Assembly: GCF_001420715.1 (NCBI RefSeq)
Contig: NZ_LJJC01000004.1
Coordinates: 2,310,648 to 2,374,647, forward strand
Source: Heyndrickxia shackletonii
GTDB taxonomy: Bacteria > Bacillota > Bacilli > Bacillales > Bacillaceae_C
Length of the DNA: 64,000 nt
Direction: 5' to 3'
Position 1 is the stretch's first letter. Each line of letters opens with the position of its first letter. A model generated the notes under the pieces. The model had not been told where the DNA came from. It saw only the letters and a list, made by a program, of their open reading frames with translations, and made no database searches. Both the position numbers and the translations under genes were made by a program. This document shows, piece after piece, positions 48,040 through 56,058 of this stretch.

Positions 48040-49089
48040 CTATTCTACTGTAACTGATAAGGAATTAATCGTTACGGATGGAGATCCAACATGATAAAAT
48101 GGGAAAATTAAATCAGATCCAACCTCATGTATGTTATTTAGCAGTTCATAGAAATTTCCTGCGATCGTCATCAAGTTAACCGGTGAATCCACTTTTCCCT
48201 TTCTTATATAAAAACCATTTGCTGCAACAGAAAAATCGCCAGAAATTAGGTTTGTACCTGAATGTAATCCTGATAGTTCAGTGATGAGCACGCCTTCATC
48301 AATAGAACTTAATAGTTCATCAAAACCTTTGGATGAAGGTTGAATATAAAAATTAGAAGGTCCTACAGATAAAGCACTTTTATAAGATTGCTTCGAAGCA
48401 TGCCCTGTTGTAAAAGTGTTATCCTTTTTCGCAGTTTTTTGATTATGAAGCAAAGATTTAAGTACACCATTTTCAACAACTGCCAACTTTCTTGATGCTA
48501 CGCCTTCCCCATCAAACGTTCTGCTTGCCAAACCACTTTCCAATAATGGATTATCTATTATCGAAACGTTGGAATGTGCAATCTTTTCACCAATTTTTCC
48601 GTTTAATAAGGATTTACCCGCTTGCGTATTTTCCGCAGAAAATACAGTAGAAAATGTAGCCAACAACTGGGCAGCTGCATCATTTCTTAGTAATATTTTG
48701 TAGTCTTTGTTTTCAATGGTTTTCGCACCTAAAAATGAGAGCGATTCTTCTGCTGCTTCTTTTGCGATTTGTTTTGGATCAAGTGATGCAAAATCCTTAG
48801 TTGTAAAAAATTTATAAGCGGTTTTTGTTTCTTCTCCGTCTCTTGCAATGGCATTGATCATAAAAAATACATAGTTTTGTTTATCATGCAAAGAAAGTCC
48901 TTTACTATTGGAAAGTGCACGGGTAGTATTGACACTTTTTATGCTGCAAGAATCCGTACCAATAATACGCGGATCGTATTGTAAAATTTCCTTTTCGACC
49001 TCTTTCATAAATTGAATCTTTTCTGAAATGGATACCCTTTCTAACTCATCCGAAAAGAAATCTTTATAATTATTATATATTACTCTGTT
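48040..49089 (-). pseudogene. PmbA/TldE-family protease relic, 5'-truncated
   Basis: The frame holds only the later part of a TldE/PmbA protein: the core GLASRTFDGEGVASRKLAVVENGV, KSALSVGPSNFYI, and the GVLITELSGLHSGTNLISGDFSVAANG block are well kept. The family is normally about 450 residues; here about the first 100-plus are missing. Family-like sequence continues upstream of the first ATG (49008) as FFSDELERVSISEKIQF up to a stop at 49090-49092, and the ATG has no ribosome site. TldD, its usual partner in a heterodimeric peptidase, is absent. A decayed gene is the simplest reading; expression from an internal start is not excluded. Confidence 0.65.
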
Positions 49090-49222
49090 TCAATGTCTTC
49101 CTATTTTTGCTTGATTTTACCTCCGTCTTGAGAAGGAGGAACACAGATTCTTTTTTCCTTTTCTTTTGTTAAAACTATTACAAATACGTTTGACAATGAA
49201 TAAGTCACAAAAAAAGAACATC

Positions 49223-49690
49223 TTATTCGATGTCCTTTAATTTCCGATAACTGCCGCCAAAGTATAGAAGCGGGTCACCTTCATTTATAGCAATATCTGT
49301 TACTTTTCCGATAAACAACATATGGTCCCCTGCTTTCACCATATCTTGCACTTCACATGCTATGGTGGTCAAGGCATTTTTTAAAACCGGCTGTCCATCT
49401 AACCGATCATATTCTACCTTTTCTTTCCCGTCCATTTGATCTGCAAATATCATGGAGTAATCTGTTTGTTCTTCTTTTAAAAAGCTTACAGCGTATTTTT
49501 TCGTTTTTTGCATAATATCGTACATGCTTGCTTTTTTATCTATGGAAACAACTACTAACATCGGATCAAGTGAAACAGACATAAAGGCATTAACAGTCAT
49601 GCCATGTATTTCACCTTCCGATTCTGTTGTGACAATGGTTATTCCCGTTGCAAAATTCCCCATAGCATTGCGAAAGACTCTTGAATCCAT
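49223..49690 (-). CDS. Flavin reductase-like FMN-binding protein
   Basis: 155 residues. Flavin_Reduct domain: FRNAMGNFATGITIVTT, GMTVNAFMSVSLDPMLVVVSI, then GKVTDIAINEGDPLLYFGGSYRKL at the C-terminus, the usual start, middle and end blocks. These use NAD(P)H to reduce FMN or FAD for a partner monooxygenase. GAGAGAGG precedes the ATG. No monooxygenase lies nearby; the partner, if any, is elsewhere. It follows the MaoC pair on the same strand with a 200-base gap. Confidence 0.87.
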   Translation of the reverse strand: MDSRVFRNAMGNFATGITIVTTESEGEIHGMTVNAFMSVSLDPMLVVVSIDKKASMYDIMQKTKKYAVSFLKEEQTDYSMIFADQMDGKEKVEYDRLDGQPVLKNALTTIACEVQDMVKAGDHMLFIGKVTDIAINEGDPLLYFGGSYRKLKDIE

Positions 49691-49890
49691 TATAATACCT
49701 CTCTCCCTTATTAAAGGCAGTTTTCGAAAAAAGTATTGCTTTTTTGTGAATCCTTATATAGACTTAATTTTTCGTTTTAAAAACATGCCTCATGAATAAA
49801 ACTATACAATTCTTTTGAAAACAATGTCAAAAAAATCGTACTGATATCATCATTTTAGAAAGAGATAGTAAAGAAATGGCAGTAGCCGAT

Positions 49891-50277
49891 TTATGGCTTT
49901 TTAACCTCGAATCCTCCCTTTAATTTAACTTCTCCGTTTTCATTTTTTACAAAAATTTTGCCGATCCATCTCCTTTCTCCGTCTACGCTTTTTTCATCAT
50001 CAATTATTCCTTCGATGGACAATTTTTCGCCTGGTCTGGTCATAGCCGAAAAGCGCACTTTGAAAGCTCTTAAATTTTGTCTTGGAAACCATTTTGTTAA
50101 TGCTTCCCCTGCCATCCCCATGACAAGCATTCCATGTGCGATCACTCCGCCTAAACCTGCCTCTTCTCCAATGGGTACAACTGTATGTATAGGATTAAAA
50201 TCTCCGGATGCCCCGGCATATCGAACGAGCTGCGTATGCGTAATGGTATCTTTTTGCAACGTTTCTAATTCGCTCAT
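49891..50277 (-). CDS. MaoC-family dehydratase, HadB-like
   Basis: 128 residues, hot-dog fold. The hydratase-2 motif ASGDFNPIHTVVPIGEEAGLGGVIAHGMLVMG has the catalytic Asp and His (G-D-x-N-P-I-H) and the A-H-G-M helix. It probably hydrates or dehydrates (R)-3-hydroxyacyl groups. The neighbour upstream is a second, degenerate hot-dog protein, so together they look like a two-chain enzyme of the HadAB type. AGGTGA precedes the ATG. Confidence 0.83.
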   Translation of the reverse strand: MSELETLQKDTITHTQLVRYAGASGDFNPIHTVVPIGEEAGLGGVIAHGMLVMGMAGEALTKWFPRQNLRAFKVRFSAMTRPGEKLSIEGIIDDEKSVDGERRWIGKIFVKNENGEVKLKGGFEVKKP

Positions 50278-50358
50278 TTTTTCACCTCATTTATTATTGC
50301 TGATTTTTGAATGGATAGATAAAATCCAAAAACGATTTTAACTTTAAGAAAAGAGCTT

Positions 50359-50796
50359 TTATTCATTTCTTTCAATAATATTGCTTCGAGCTATTAATAC
50401 AATTTTTCCATCACGTGAAAATTGATTTTCAATTGTAATGAAGTTCATTCGTCTTTTTTCAATATGAGAAATTACTTTAGCTGTACAGCTAATCTCATCA
50501 CCCGCACAAATATCATCGAAATATTCATATTCCTGTTCTCCATGCAAAACCTTTAATGGGTTCAATTCCAGTTCGCGAATTAATGTTTCAAAATCTAACC
50601 CGCTCCACATTTCTATGACAGTTGGAAATGTAGGTGGGATAGGAATATCCCGAAAGCCTTGTTCTTTCGCTGCTCCGACATCATAATATAAAGGATTTTC
50701 ATCTCCGATAGCCATAGCAAATTCTTTTATTTTCCCACGTTCGACAGTAAATGAACGAACCTTAAAGGTTTTTCCTGTTTTATTACTTTTCTCCAT
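50359..50796 (-). CDS. MaoC-type dehydratase N-terminal domain protein, HadA-like
   Basis: 145 residues with a FAS1-type dehydratase N-domain. The start KTGKTFKVRSFTVERGKIKEFAMAIGDENPLYYD keeps the family's G-D-x-N-P block but has Tyr-Tyr where the catalytic histidine should be, as in structural partners such as HadA. FPTVIEMWSGLDF and LHGEQEYEYFDDICAGDEISCTAKV follow the substrate-pocket pattern. It heads the pair with the HadB-like gene, 81 bases upstream of it. Acyl substrate and pathway are unknown. Confidence 0.8.
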   Translation of the reverse strand: MEKSNKTGKTFKVRSFTVERGKIKEFAMAIGDENPLYYDVGAAKEQGFRDIPIPPTFPTVIEMWSGLDFETLIRELELNPLKVLHGEQEYEYFDDICAGDEISCTAKVISHIEKRRMNFITIENQFSRDGKIVLIARSNIIERNE

Positions 50797-50973
50797 GGTT
50801 TCTCCCTTCTTAATTGAAAATATAAGTAATTTAATTATAACACTTTTCTACTTTTCCTAAAATTACAACAACAAGAAACACATGTGATTAAAGACAAAGT
50901 TGGGCATGATTTAAGTAAGAAGATCGGGTTAAAAAAACTTAAAAACTAATTAACTAAAAATCAATTAAAATAG

Positions 50974-51002
50974 TTTACATTTTCGAATTACATGAATACA
51001 AT
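50974..51002 (+). promoter_or_regulatory. Putative sigma-A promoter of mntH
   Basis: TTTACA (50974-50979), 17-bp spacer, TACAAT (50997-51002), 72 bases before the mntH start. Confidence 0.7.
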
Positions 51003-51015
51003 GTAAATATACTAA

Positions 51016-51031
51016 TTTTCCCTAAGGAAAC
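51016..51031 (+). promoter_or_regulatory. Putative MntR operator of mntH
   Basis: TTTTCCCTAAGGAAAC is near-identical to the MntR box (TTTGCCTTAAGGAAAC) of B. subtilis mntH, sited about 14 bases downstream of the -10. Manganese-bound MntR would repress transcription there. Confidence 0.7.
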
Positions 51032-51074
51032 TTTTTTGTTGAAGGTTTACTTTTGAGTAGGGAGGAAACAAAAA

Positions 51075-52367
51075 TTGAGCGATAAAACATTACCGCGTAA
51101 ATATATACCAAAAACGAATAAAACAACTTCCAATGCAAGAGCAGTGCTCAGAGGCGAAGTTTCAGGCATTAAAAGAATCCTTCCTTTTCTAGGACCGGCG
51201 TTTATTGCGGCTGTTGCCTATATTGATCCCGGTAATTTTGCTACTAACATAACTGCTGGTTCTAAATACGGGTATCTTTTACTTTGGGTGATTGCAGTAT
51301 CGAATTTAATGGCGGTACTTATTCAATCTCTTTCAGCAAAATTAGGGATTGCTACTCAGAAAAATCTTCCTGAAATTGCAAGAGAAAGATTTTCTAAAGG
51401 AGCCTCCATCTTCTTATGGATTCAAAGTGAGCTTGTTATCATTGCAACGGATTTAGCGGAATTTATTGGTGCAGCCCTGGGACTATATTTATTATTTGAT
51501 ATTCCGATGGTTCCAGCTGCTTTAATCACTGCTGTCGGCTCCTTTGCAATTTTAGAGCTGCAGCGAAGAGGTTACCGTTCCTTAGAAGCAGGAATTGCTG
51601 CAATGGTCTTAATCGTTGTATTGGCATTTGCCTTACAAACCTTTTTGGCTAGACCCGATTTGGGTGAAGTTGCGAAAGGACTTGTGCTTCCGAAATTTCA
51701 AGGTGTTGATAGTATTTTACTCGGTGCAGGTATTCTGGGAGCAACTGTTATGCCTCATGCAATTTACTTGCATTCATCTTTAACACAAAATCGAATTGTT
51801 GGGAGAAATGACCGCGAGAAGAAACAAATTTTTAAATTTGAGTTTTTTGATATCGTGATTGCCATGATTATTGCCGGTGCCATTAATATGAGTATGCTAG
51901 TGGTATCAGCAGCCTTATTTCACAAGCACGGGTTAGTGGTAGAAGATTTGAATGTTGCATATGATCAATTTAAACATTATGTTGGTCCGGTCGCTTCCAT
52001 ATCTTTTGGACTTGGACTCTTAATTGCAGGGCTTTCAAGCTCTTCTGTTGGTACTATGTCCGGAGATGTTGTAATGCAAGGATTTATTAATAGGCATATC
52101 AATCTTTATCTGCGAAGAGCGATCACCATGATTCCGCCATTAGCCATCATTATACTGGGTGTGAATCCAACTAGTGCATTAGTTATCAGCCAAGTCATTC
52201 TGTCATTTGGGATTGCTTTTGCATTAATACCTTTAATTATTTTTACAAGTAATAAAAAAATTATGGGTGCTCTTGTAAATCATCGGATTACAACTATCAT
52301 TGGCTGGATTGTTGCGGGATTGGTAGTAGCATTGAACATATTTCTTCTTATTGAAACGATATTTTAA
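51075..52367 (+). CDS. mntH: Manganese/divalent metal transporter, Nramp family
   Basis: 430 residues, TTG start nine bases after GGGAGG. Eleven helices. The first has FIAAVAYIDPGNFATNITAGSKYG, with the D-P-G-N metal-binding turn, and helix 6 has GAGILGATVMPHAIYLHSSL, with the M-P-H motif; both define Nramp. It imports Mn2+ with protons. The promoter plus MntR box indicate repression by manganese. The N-terminal extension (PRKYIPKTNKTTSNARAVLRG) is somewhat longer than in B. subtilis. Confidence 0.94.
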   Translation: MSDKTLPRKYIPKTNKTTSNARAVLRGEVSGIKRILPFLGPAFIAAVAYIDPGNFATNITAGSKYGYLLLWVIAVSNLMAVLIQSLSAKLGIATQKNLPEIARERFSKGASIFLWIQSELVIIATDLAEFIGAALGLYLLFDIPMVPAALITAVGSFAILELQRRGYRSLEAGIAAMVLIVVLAFALQTFLARPDLGEVAKGLVLPKFQGVDSILLGAGILGATVMPHAIYLHSSLTQNRIVGRNDREKKQIFKFEFFDIVIAMIIAGAINMSMLVVSAALFHKHGLVVEDLNVAYDQFKHYVGPVASISFGLGLLIAGLSSSSVGTMSGDVVMQGFINRHINLYLRRAITMIPPLAIIILGVNPTSALVISQVILSFGIAFALIPLIIFTSNKKIMGALVNHRITTIIGWIVAGLVVALNIFLLIETIF

Positions 52368-52372
52368 AAAGG

Positions 52373-52410
52373 AAAGTTGTGATGACATGTGTGCTTCACA
52401 ACTTTTTTTT
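52373..52410 (+). terminator. Terminator of mntH
   Basis: AAAGTTGTGA ... TCACAACTTT (10 bp) followed by TTTTT. Confidence 0.88.
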
Positions 52411-52419
52411 GTTTAGCGT

Positions 52420-52545
52420 TTCGCGGGATTATTGTAAAAATTGGCGGGATAATGCTTGGAATTCGCGGGATTATGTCTAGATTTCGCTGAATTATTGTTC
52501 AAACTGACTGAATTATCTCCTCATTTGCCTGAATTCCAAATTATT
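52420..52545. repeat. Degenerate tandem array, six units of exactly 21 bp
   Basis: Units start at 52420, 52441, 52462, 52483, 52504 and 52525. The first three share TTSGCGGGATWAT; the last three drift to TGAATTAT or TGAATTCC. Every unit keeps the length of 21 bases. Reading in frame yields stop codons in the first two units, so it is not coding as it stands. It lies between the mntH and proC terminators. Confidence 0.7.
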
Positions 52546-52587
52546 CGTTTTGCTAAAGATCCTTTATAGCAAATCTTGCCAAGCATA

Positions 52588-52620
52588 ATAAAAAAACAGG
52601 CCGCTGCATAAACAGACCTG
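52588..52620 (-). terminator. Terminator of proC
   Basis: CAGGTC-N12-GGCCTG (one G-T pair) followed on the minus strand by TTTTTTTA. Confidence 0.7.
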
Positions 52621-52633
52621 CTTCTAACTTTTA

Positions 52634-53464
52634 TCATTTTGAAAGGACCTTAACGAAAGGTTCCCCCATTTCTTTTGATCTTTCAACTGTAGCTTTTACT
52701 GCTTCTATTATTGCTTTATTGCCGCCAAAAGCCTCGAGAGCTTCCAATCCTTTTGCCGTAGGTCCATTAGGAGCAGCAACATTTTTAATAAGTTCTGCAA
52801 AAGATTCCTCTTGTTCAAGAACCATTTTAGCCGAGCCAAAGACTGTTTGAGCAATTGCATAGCGAGCTATGGATTTTGGTAATCCCTCTTCGACAGCCGC
52901 TTGCTCCATTTGTTCCATTAATGCATAAAAGAAAGCAGGTGCACTGCCGGCAATTCCCGTAAATATATCCATATGTTTTTCTTCGATTTGGTATACTTCA
53001 CCAATACCTCTGAAAATTTCCATTGCGAGAGCAACAGAATCTTTTGATGTGTAAGCACCTGCGGATAATGCAGTTGCAGACTCTCCGACCATACTGGATG
53101 TATTCGGCATGACTCGAATCATTTGCGGCTGTCCACCAAGGCATTCCTCCATATAACTGGTATTTACACTAGTAACGACAGATATAATTACTTGGTCTGA
53201 TGTTACTTTATTTTTAATGGAAAGTAATGCTTGTTCTAAATGCTTAGGTTGCATTGCCAATACGATGATATCGGCTTTTTCGATTTCAACATTATCTATA
53301 TTAATATGGTATTTATTTCGTAAATCTAATAGTCTCTCTTTATTATGATGATTTTGAACAAATATATGGGGAGCAGGAATAATCTGTTTATTTATGATGC
53401 CTGATATTATAGCTTCTGCCATTGGCCCTGCTCCTAAAAAAGCGATGCTTTGGTTCAAGGTCAT
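52634..53464 (-). CDS. proC: Pyrroline-5-carboxylate reductase
   Basis: 276 residues from the ATG at 53464 behind GAGGG; the frame to 53497 is rejected. It reduces pyrroline-5-carboxylate to proline with NAD(P)H. N-terminal Rossmann motif AFLGAGPMAEAIISG, VISVVTSVNT, RVMPNTSSMVGESATALSAG, and the dimer helix with GSAPAFFYALMEQM and AAPNGPTAKGLEAL are complete. B. subtilis has three paralogues (ProH, ProI, ProG); which this equals cannot be fixed. proA and proB are not adjacent. Confidence 0.93.
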   Translation of the reverse strand: MTLNQSIAFLGAGPMAEAIISGIINKQIIPAPHIFVQNHHNKERLLDLRNKYHINIDNVEIEKADIIVLAMQPKHLEQALLSIKNKVTSDQVIISVVTSVNTSYMEECLGGQPQMIRVMPNTSSMVGESATALSAGAYTSKDSVALAMEIFRGIGEVYQIEEKHMDIFTGIAGSAPAFFYALMEQMEQAAVEEGLPKSIARYAIAQTVFGSAKMVLEQEESFAELIKNVAAPNGPTAKGLEALEAFGGNKAIIEAVKATVERSKEMGEPFVKVLSK

Positions 53465-53565
53465 TTTTAATCCCTCTATCCATCTATTTTTATACAACGT
53501 TTACTATCATAACACGTTAAATTAAATAGATAAATAGAATAAGACTAACCATTTATTTTGGATTG

Positions 53566-54054
53566 TTAATTTATAGGAGTCAAATATTTTTCAATGTCCT
53601 TTTCAATTTTCAAAGGATTTATATTCGGCGCGTATCTTGCAACCACCTCGCCTTGACGGTTGATTAAAAATTTGGTGAAGTTCCATTTTATTTTTTTGGT
53701 TCCTAAAAATCCTGCTGCATGTGACGTTAAATATTGATAGATAGGATGTGCATTTTCTCCATTTACCTCTATCTTTTCAAACATTGGAAAGGAAACATTA
53801 TAGTTAAGGGTGCAAAATTGGGCAATTTCCTCATTGCTTCCTGGATCTTGCTCCCCAAATTGATTACATGGAAAGCCGAGTATTTCAAATTCTTTGTTTT
53901 TATACTTTTGATATAATGTTTCCAAGTCTTTAAATTGTTTTGTGAATCCGCATTTACTGGCAGTATTTACAATAAGCAGAACTTTATTTTTGTAGTTAGT
54001 CATTGAAACTTCTTCGCCATTTATTAATCGTGCTGAATGATAGTAAAAACTCAT
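53566..54054 (-). CDS. gpo: Glutathione peroxidase-family thiol peroxidase (cysteine type)
   Basis: 162 residues, equal to B. subtilis BsaA/GpxA in size. The peroxidatic residue is Cys35 in NTASKCGFT, with Gln69 ([13 protein letters not shown]) and Trp124 (KIKWNFTKF) completing the catalytic triad; Cys63 and Cys81 are further cysteines that could resolve the sulfenate. Despite the selenium genes in this window the codon is TGC-type Cys, not TGA. It probably uses thioredoxin, not glutathione. Confidence 0.9.
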   Translation of the reverse strand: MSFYYHSARLINGEEVSMTNYKNKVLLIVNTASKCGFTKQFKDLETLYQKYKNKEFEILGFPCNQFGEQDPGSNEEIAQFCTLNYNVSFPMFEKIEVNGENAHPIYQYLTSHAAGFLGTKKIKWNFTKFLINRQGEVVARYAPNINPLKIEKDIEKYLTPIN

Positions 54055-54138
54055 TGGTAACCCCTCTTTTCTTTAATAGATATTTCTAAATATATGATTA
54101 AACACTATAAACAAATATACCTTTTTATTTACTATAAA

Positions 54139-54170
54139 TAAAAACAGGAGAATCCTTAAAGGATTTCTCC
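54139..54170 (-). terminator. Terminator of the nonsense-mutated small gene
   Basis: GGAGAAATCC / GGATTCTCC with a single bulged base, then TGTTTTTAT on the minus strand. Confidence 0.7.
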
Positions 54171-54172
54171 GT

Positions 54173-54367
54173 CTATACTTCATTATCATAGGGGTATAAA
54201 ATATGATTCGCGTATATCGTACCAGGTACATTTTCATCTTCTAAAGCTTCCATATACTCTTGTAATTCAATTTATAATTCTTCTGGTGCTCCATATTTTA
54301 GATGCCAATTTCCCGGTTCACCCACAAAATAAGGACTATCCATAAATGTCGGTATTCTTCTTGTCAT
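54173..54367 (-). pseudogene. Small protein gene with in-frame ochre stop
   Basis: ATG at 54367, six bases after GGAGGCGG, opens MTRRIPTFMDSPYFVGEPGN, then WHLKYGAPEEL, and hits TAA at 54272-54274 (codon 32). The same frame continues 32 more sense codons, IELQEYMEALEDENVPGTIY..., to TAG at 54173-54175, and a terminator follows. The intact product would be 64 residues, small and acidic. No family recognised. A single AAA (Lys) to TAA change in ...EEL-stop-IELQ is the simplest explanation; sequencing error also possible. Confidence 0.5.
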
Positions 54368-54505
54368 TTTACCGCCTCCAATTATGAAATTTAAAAAGTT
54401 TGTCACAAACTGGCGACTTCTTGAAAAGGGAAATGAATATTATTCAAGAATATTTAATGTAATGTTAAACTATATCATTCCATCATTTTAGGGGGGGAAA
54501 TTCAG

Positions 54506-54991
54506 ATGGATCAATCATATGTTAACTGGAATGGTCATCATGTTAAACTAACTTGGCTTCCAAATAGGATGCCCAACGTTGCATTAGTGACAAGTGTGCA
54601 CGGATATTGTTTTCTGGATGAAAAAATTATGTTGGTTAAGATTGATAATCGCGGCTTCAATATGCCGGGCGGACATATCGAAGGAAATGAAACACCTGAA
54701 CAGGCCTTTCATCGTGAAGCCTATGAGGAGGGCTATGTAAAGGGAGAAATAAAATATTTAGGTACAATAGAAGTAAACCATTCAGATAATCCTCTTTTTG
54801 ATCCAAATGGAATATACCCTTTAATCGGATATCAATTGTTTTATCGTATGGAAATTACAGAGTGCTTGCCATTTTTGCGAAAAAATGAATCTCTAGCTCG
54901 TATTTGGGTGGAACCGGACCAAATCTCTTATATCATCGATGACCATCCACTTACGTTAAAAATATTAGAAACAGCGTTAAAGATAAAATAA
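54506..54991 (+). CDS. Nudix hydrolase
   Basis: 161 residues, ATG behind GGGGGG. The Nudix box G-x5-E-x7-R-E-U-x-E-E-x-G-U is complete at about 56-78: GHIEGNETPEQAFHREAYEEGY. Metal ions held there hydrolyse nucleoside diphosphates linked to another moiety. N-terminal NWNGHHVKLTWLP and C-terminal WVEPDQISYII give no substrate. It is monocistronic. Confidence 0.88.
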   Translation: MDQSYVNWNGHHVKLTWLPNRMPNVALVTSVHGYCFLDEKIMLVKIDNRGFNMPGGHIEGNETPEQAFHREAYEEGYVKGEIKYLGTIEVNHSDNPLFDPNGIYPLIGYQLFYRMEITECLPFLRKNESLARIWVEPDQISYIIDDHPLTLKILETALKIK

Positions 54992-55024
54992 AGAGGGAAT
55001 CCATTTTTTCTTTGATTCCCTCTT
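54992..55024 (+). terminator. Terminator of the Nudix gene
   Basis: AGAGGGAATC / GATTCCCTCT, 10-bp stem with a 12-base loop, directly after the stop. Confidence 0.8.
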
Positions 55025-55090
55025 GCAAATACTTTTCATCTAAAAGAGAAACTTTTAAAATAAGGAAGTATAACGAAAGGAGCAGTAAGC

Positions 55091-55195
55091 ATGAGTAATA
55101 TTTGGATACCAATCCTCAGTATAATGGTAGTTATCTATATTGTCATCGGAACGATATTATTTCGATTTTTTAAGAAAAGCAAAAAGAATACATAA
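55091..55195 (+). CDS. Single-helix membrane micropeptide
   Basis: 34 residues, ATG at 55091 with AAAGGAG about eight bases upstream. A helix of about 20 hydrophobic residues (ILSIMVVIYIVIGTILF) is followed by a positively charged tail, RFFKKSKKNT, the pattern of an N-out/C-in membrane peptide. No family recognised. It lies between the Nudix gene and the convergent transporter operon. Ribosome site and composition support coding; size makes it uncertain. Confidence 0.5.
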   Translation: MSNIWIPILSIMVVIYIVIGTILFRFFKKSKKNT

Positions 55196-55216
55196 TACGT
55201 TTTTAAACTAGCCCTT

Positions 55217-56047
55217 CTACCCTTTCACACCTGTTAAAGCAATCCCTTCTACAATTCTTTTTTGGAAAAAGAGAAAGACGATGATCATTGGGATTACAGC
55301 CATTGTACTCATACACATAATGAGGTTCCATTTTATCCCGCCTGCATCTGCAGTCGAAAATAAGGAAATCCCAACAGGAAGGGTACGCATATTATCGGTA
55401 GCGGTGATAATAACCGGCCATAAATAAGCATTCCAATTTCCTAAAAAAGTTATGATTCCTAAAGCCGATAATGCAGGTTTTACTTGTGGAAGGGCGATTC
55501 GCCACCAAATCTTAAATTCCCCCATTCCGTCAATCCTTGCCGCATCTAAAATATCATCGGGAACACCGAGCATGAATTGTCTTATTAAGAAAATCCCAAA
55601 CGCTTCAATCAAGCCGGGAAACATAATCCCCCAAAAAGTATCTACCCAGCCAAAATCACTCCCCATCATATACCAGGGAATGACCAGCATCTCTGTTGGA
55701 ATCATTAGTGTACTTAGAATTAAAATAAAGACAACTTTTGCTCCGGGAAAACGGTGCTTCGCTAAAACATAACCAACTAAAGAATTAAAAATAAGGCAGC
55801 TGATAGTAACGATTATTGCTACGACAATACTGTTCCAGTACCAGCGCAAGAATTCGGTTTCTTTAAAAATATATTCGTAGCCTGACCAATCAATTTTCTT
55901 TGGAAGAAAGGTAAAATTATAAAAATCAGAGATGCTTTTTAAAGATGACAGGATCATCCATACAAATGGAAATGCAACGATAATGACTCCAGCTATAAGA
56001 AAAAGATGAATAATGACAGCCCCGATGTCCTTCTTCTTCCTTTGCAT
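55217..56047 (-). CDS. Carbohydrate-type ABC transporter permease (MalG-like)
   Basis: 276 residues, six helices. The EAA loop DAARIDGMGEFKIWWRIALPQVKPAL sits before the last two helices, as in CUT1 permeases of the MalG type. It is 11 bases downstream of the MalF-like permease and ends the operon. No ATPase gene follows, so the complex likely borrows a shared ATPase, as MsmX serves several CUT1 systems in B. subtilis. Confidence 0.86.
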   Translation of the reverse strand: MQRKKKDIGAVIIHLFLIAGVIIVAFPFVWMILSSLKSISDFYNFTFLPKKIDWSGYEYIFKETEFLRWYWNSIVVAIIVTISCLIFNSLVGYVLAKHRFPGAKVVFILILSTLMIPTEMLVIPWYMMGSDFGWVDTFWGIMFPGLIEAFGIFLIRQFMLGVPDDILDAARIDGMGEFKIWWRIALPQVKPALSALGIITFLGNWNAYLWPVIITATDNMRTLPVGISLFSTADAGGIKWNLIMCMSTMAVIPMIIVFLFFQKRIVEGIALTGVKG

Positions 56048-56058
56048 AAAAACACCTC

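Noticed and set aside
52420-52545. 21-bp array as a CRISPR
   Set aside because: No constant repeat and unique spacer pattern; units diverge gradually along their whole length.
53566-54054. Glutathione peroxidase as a second selenoprotein
   Set aside because: The peroxidatic codon encodes cysteine; there is no in-frame TGA.
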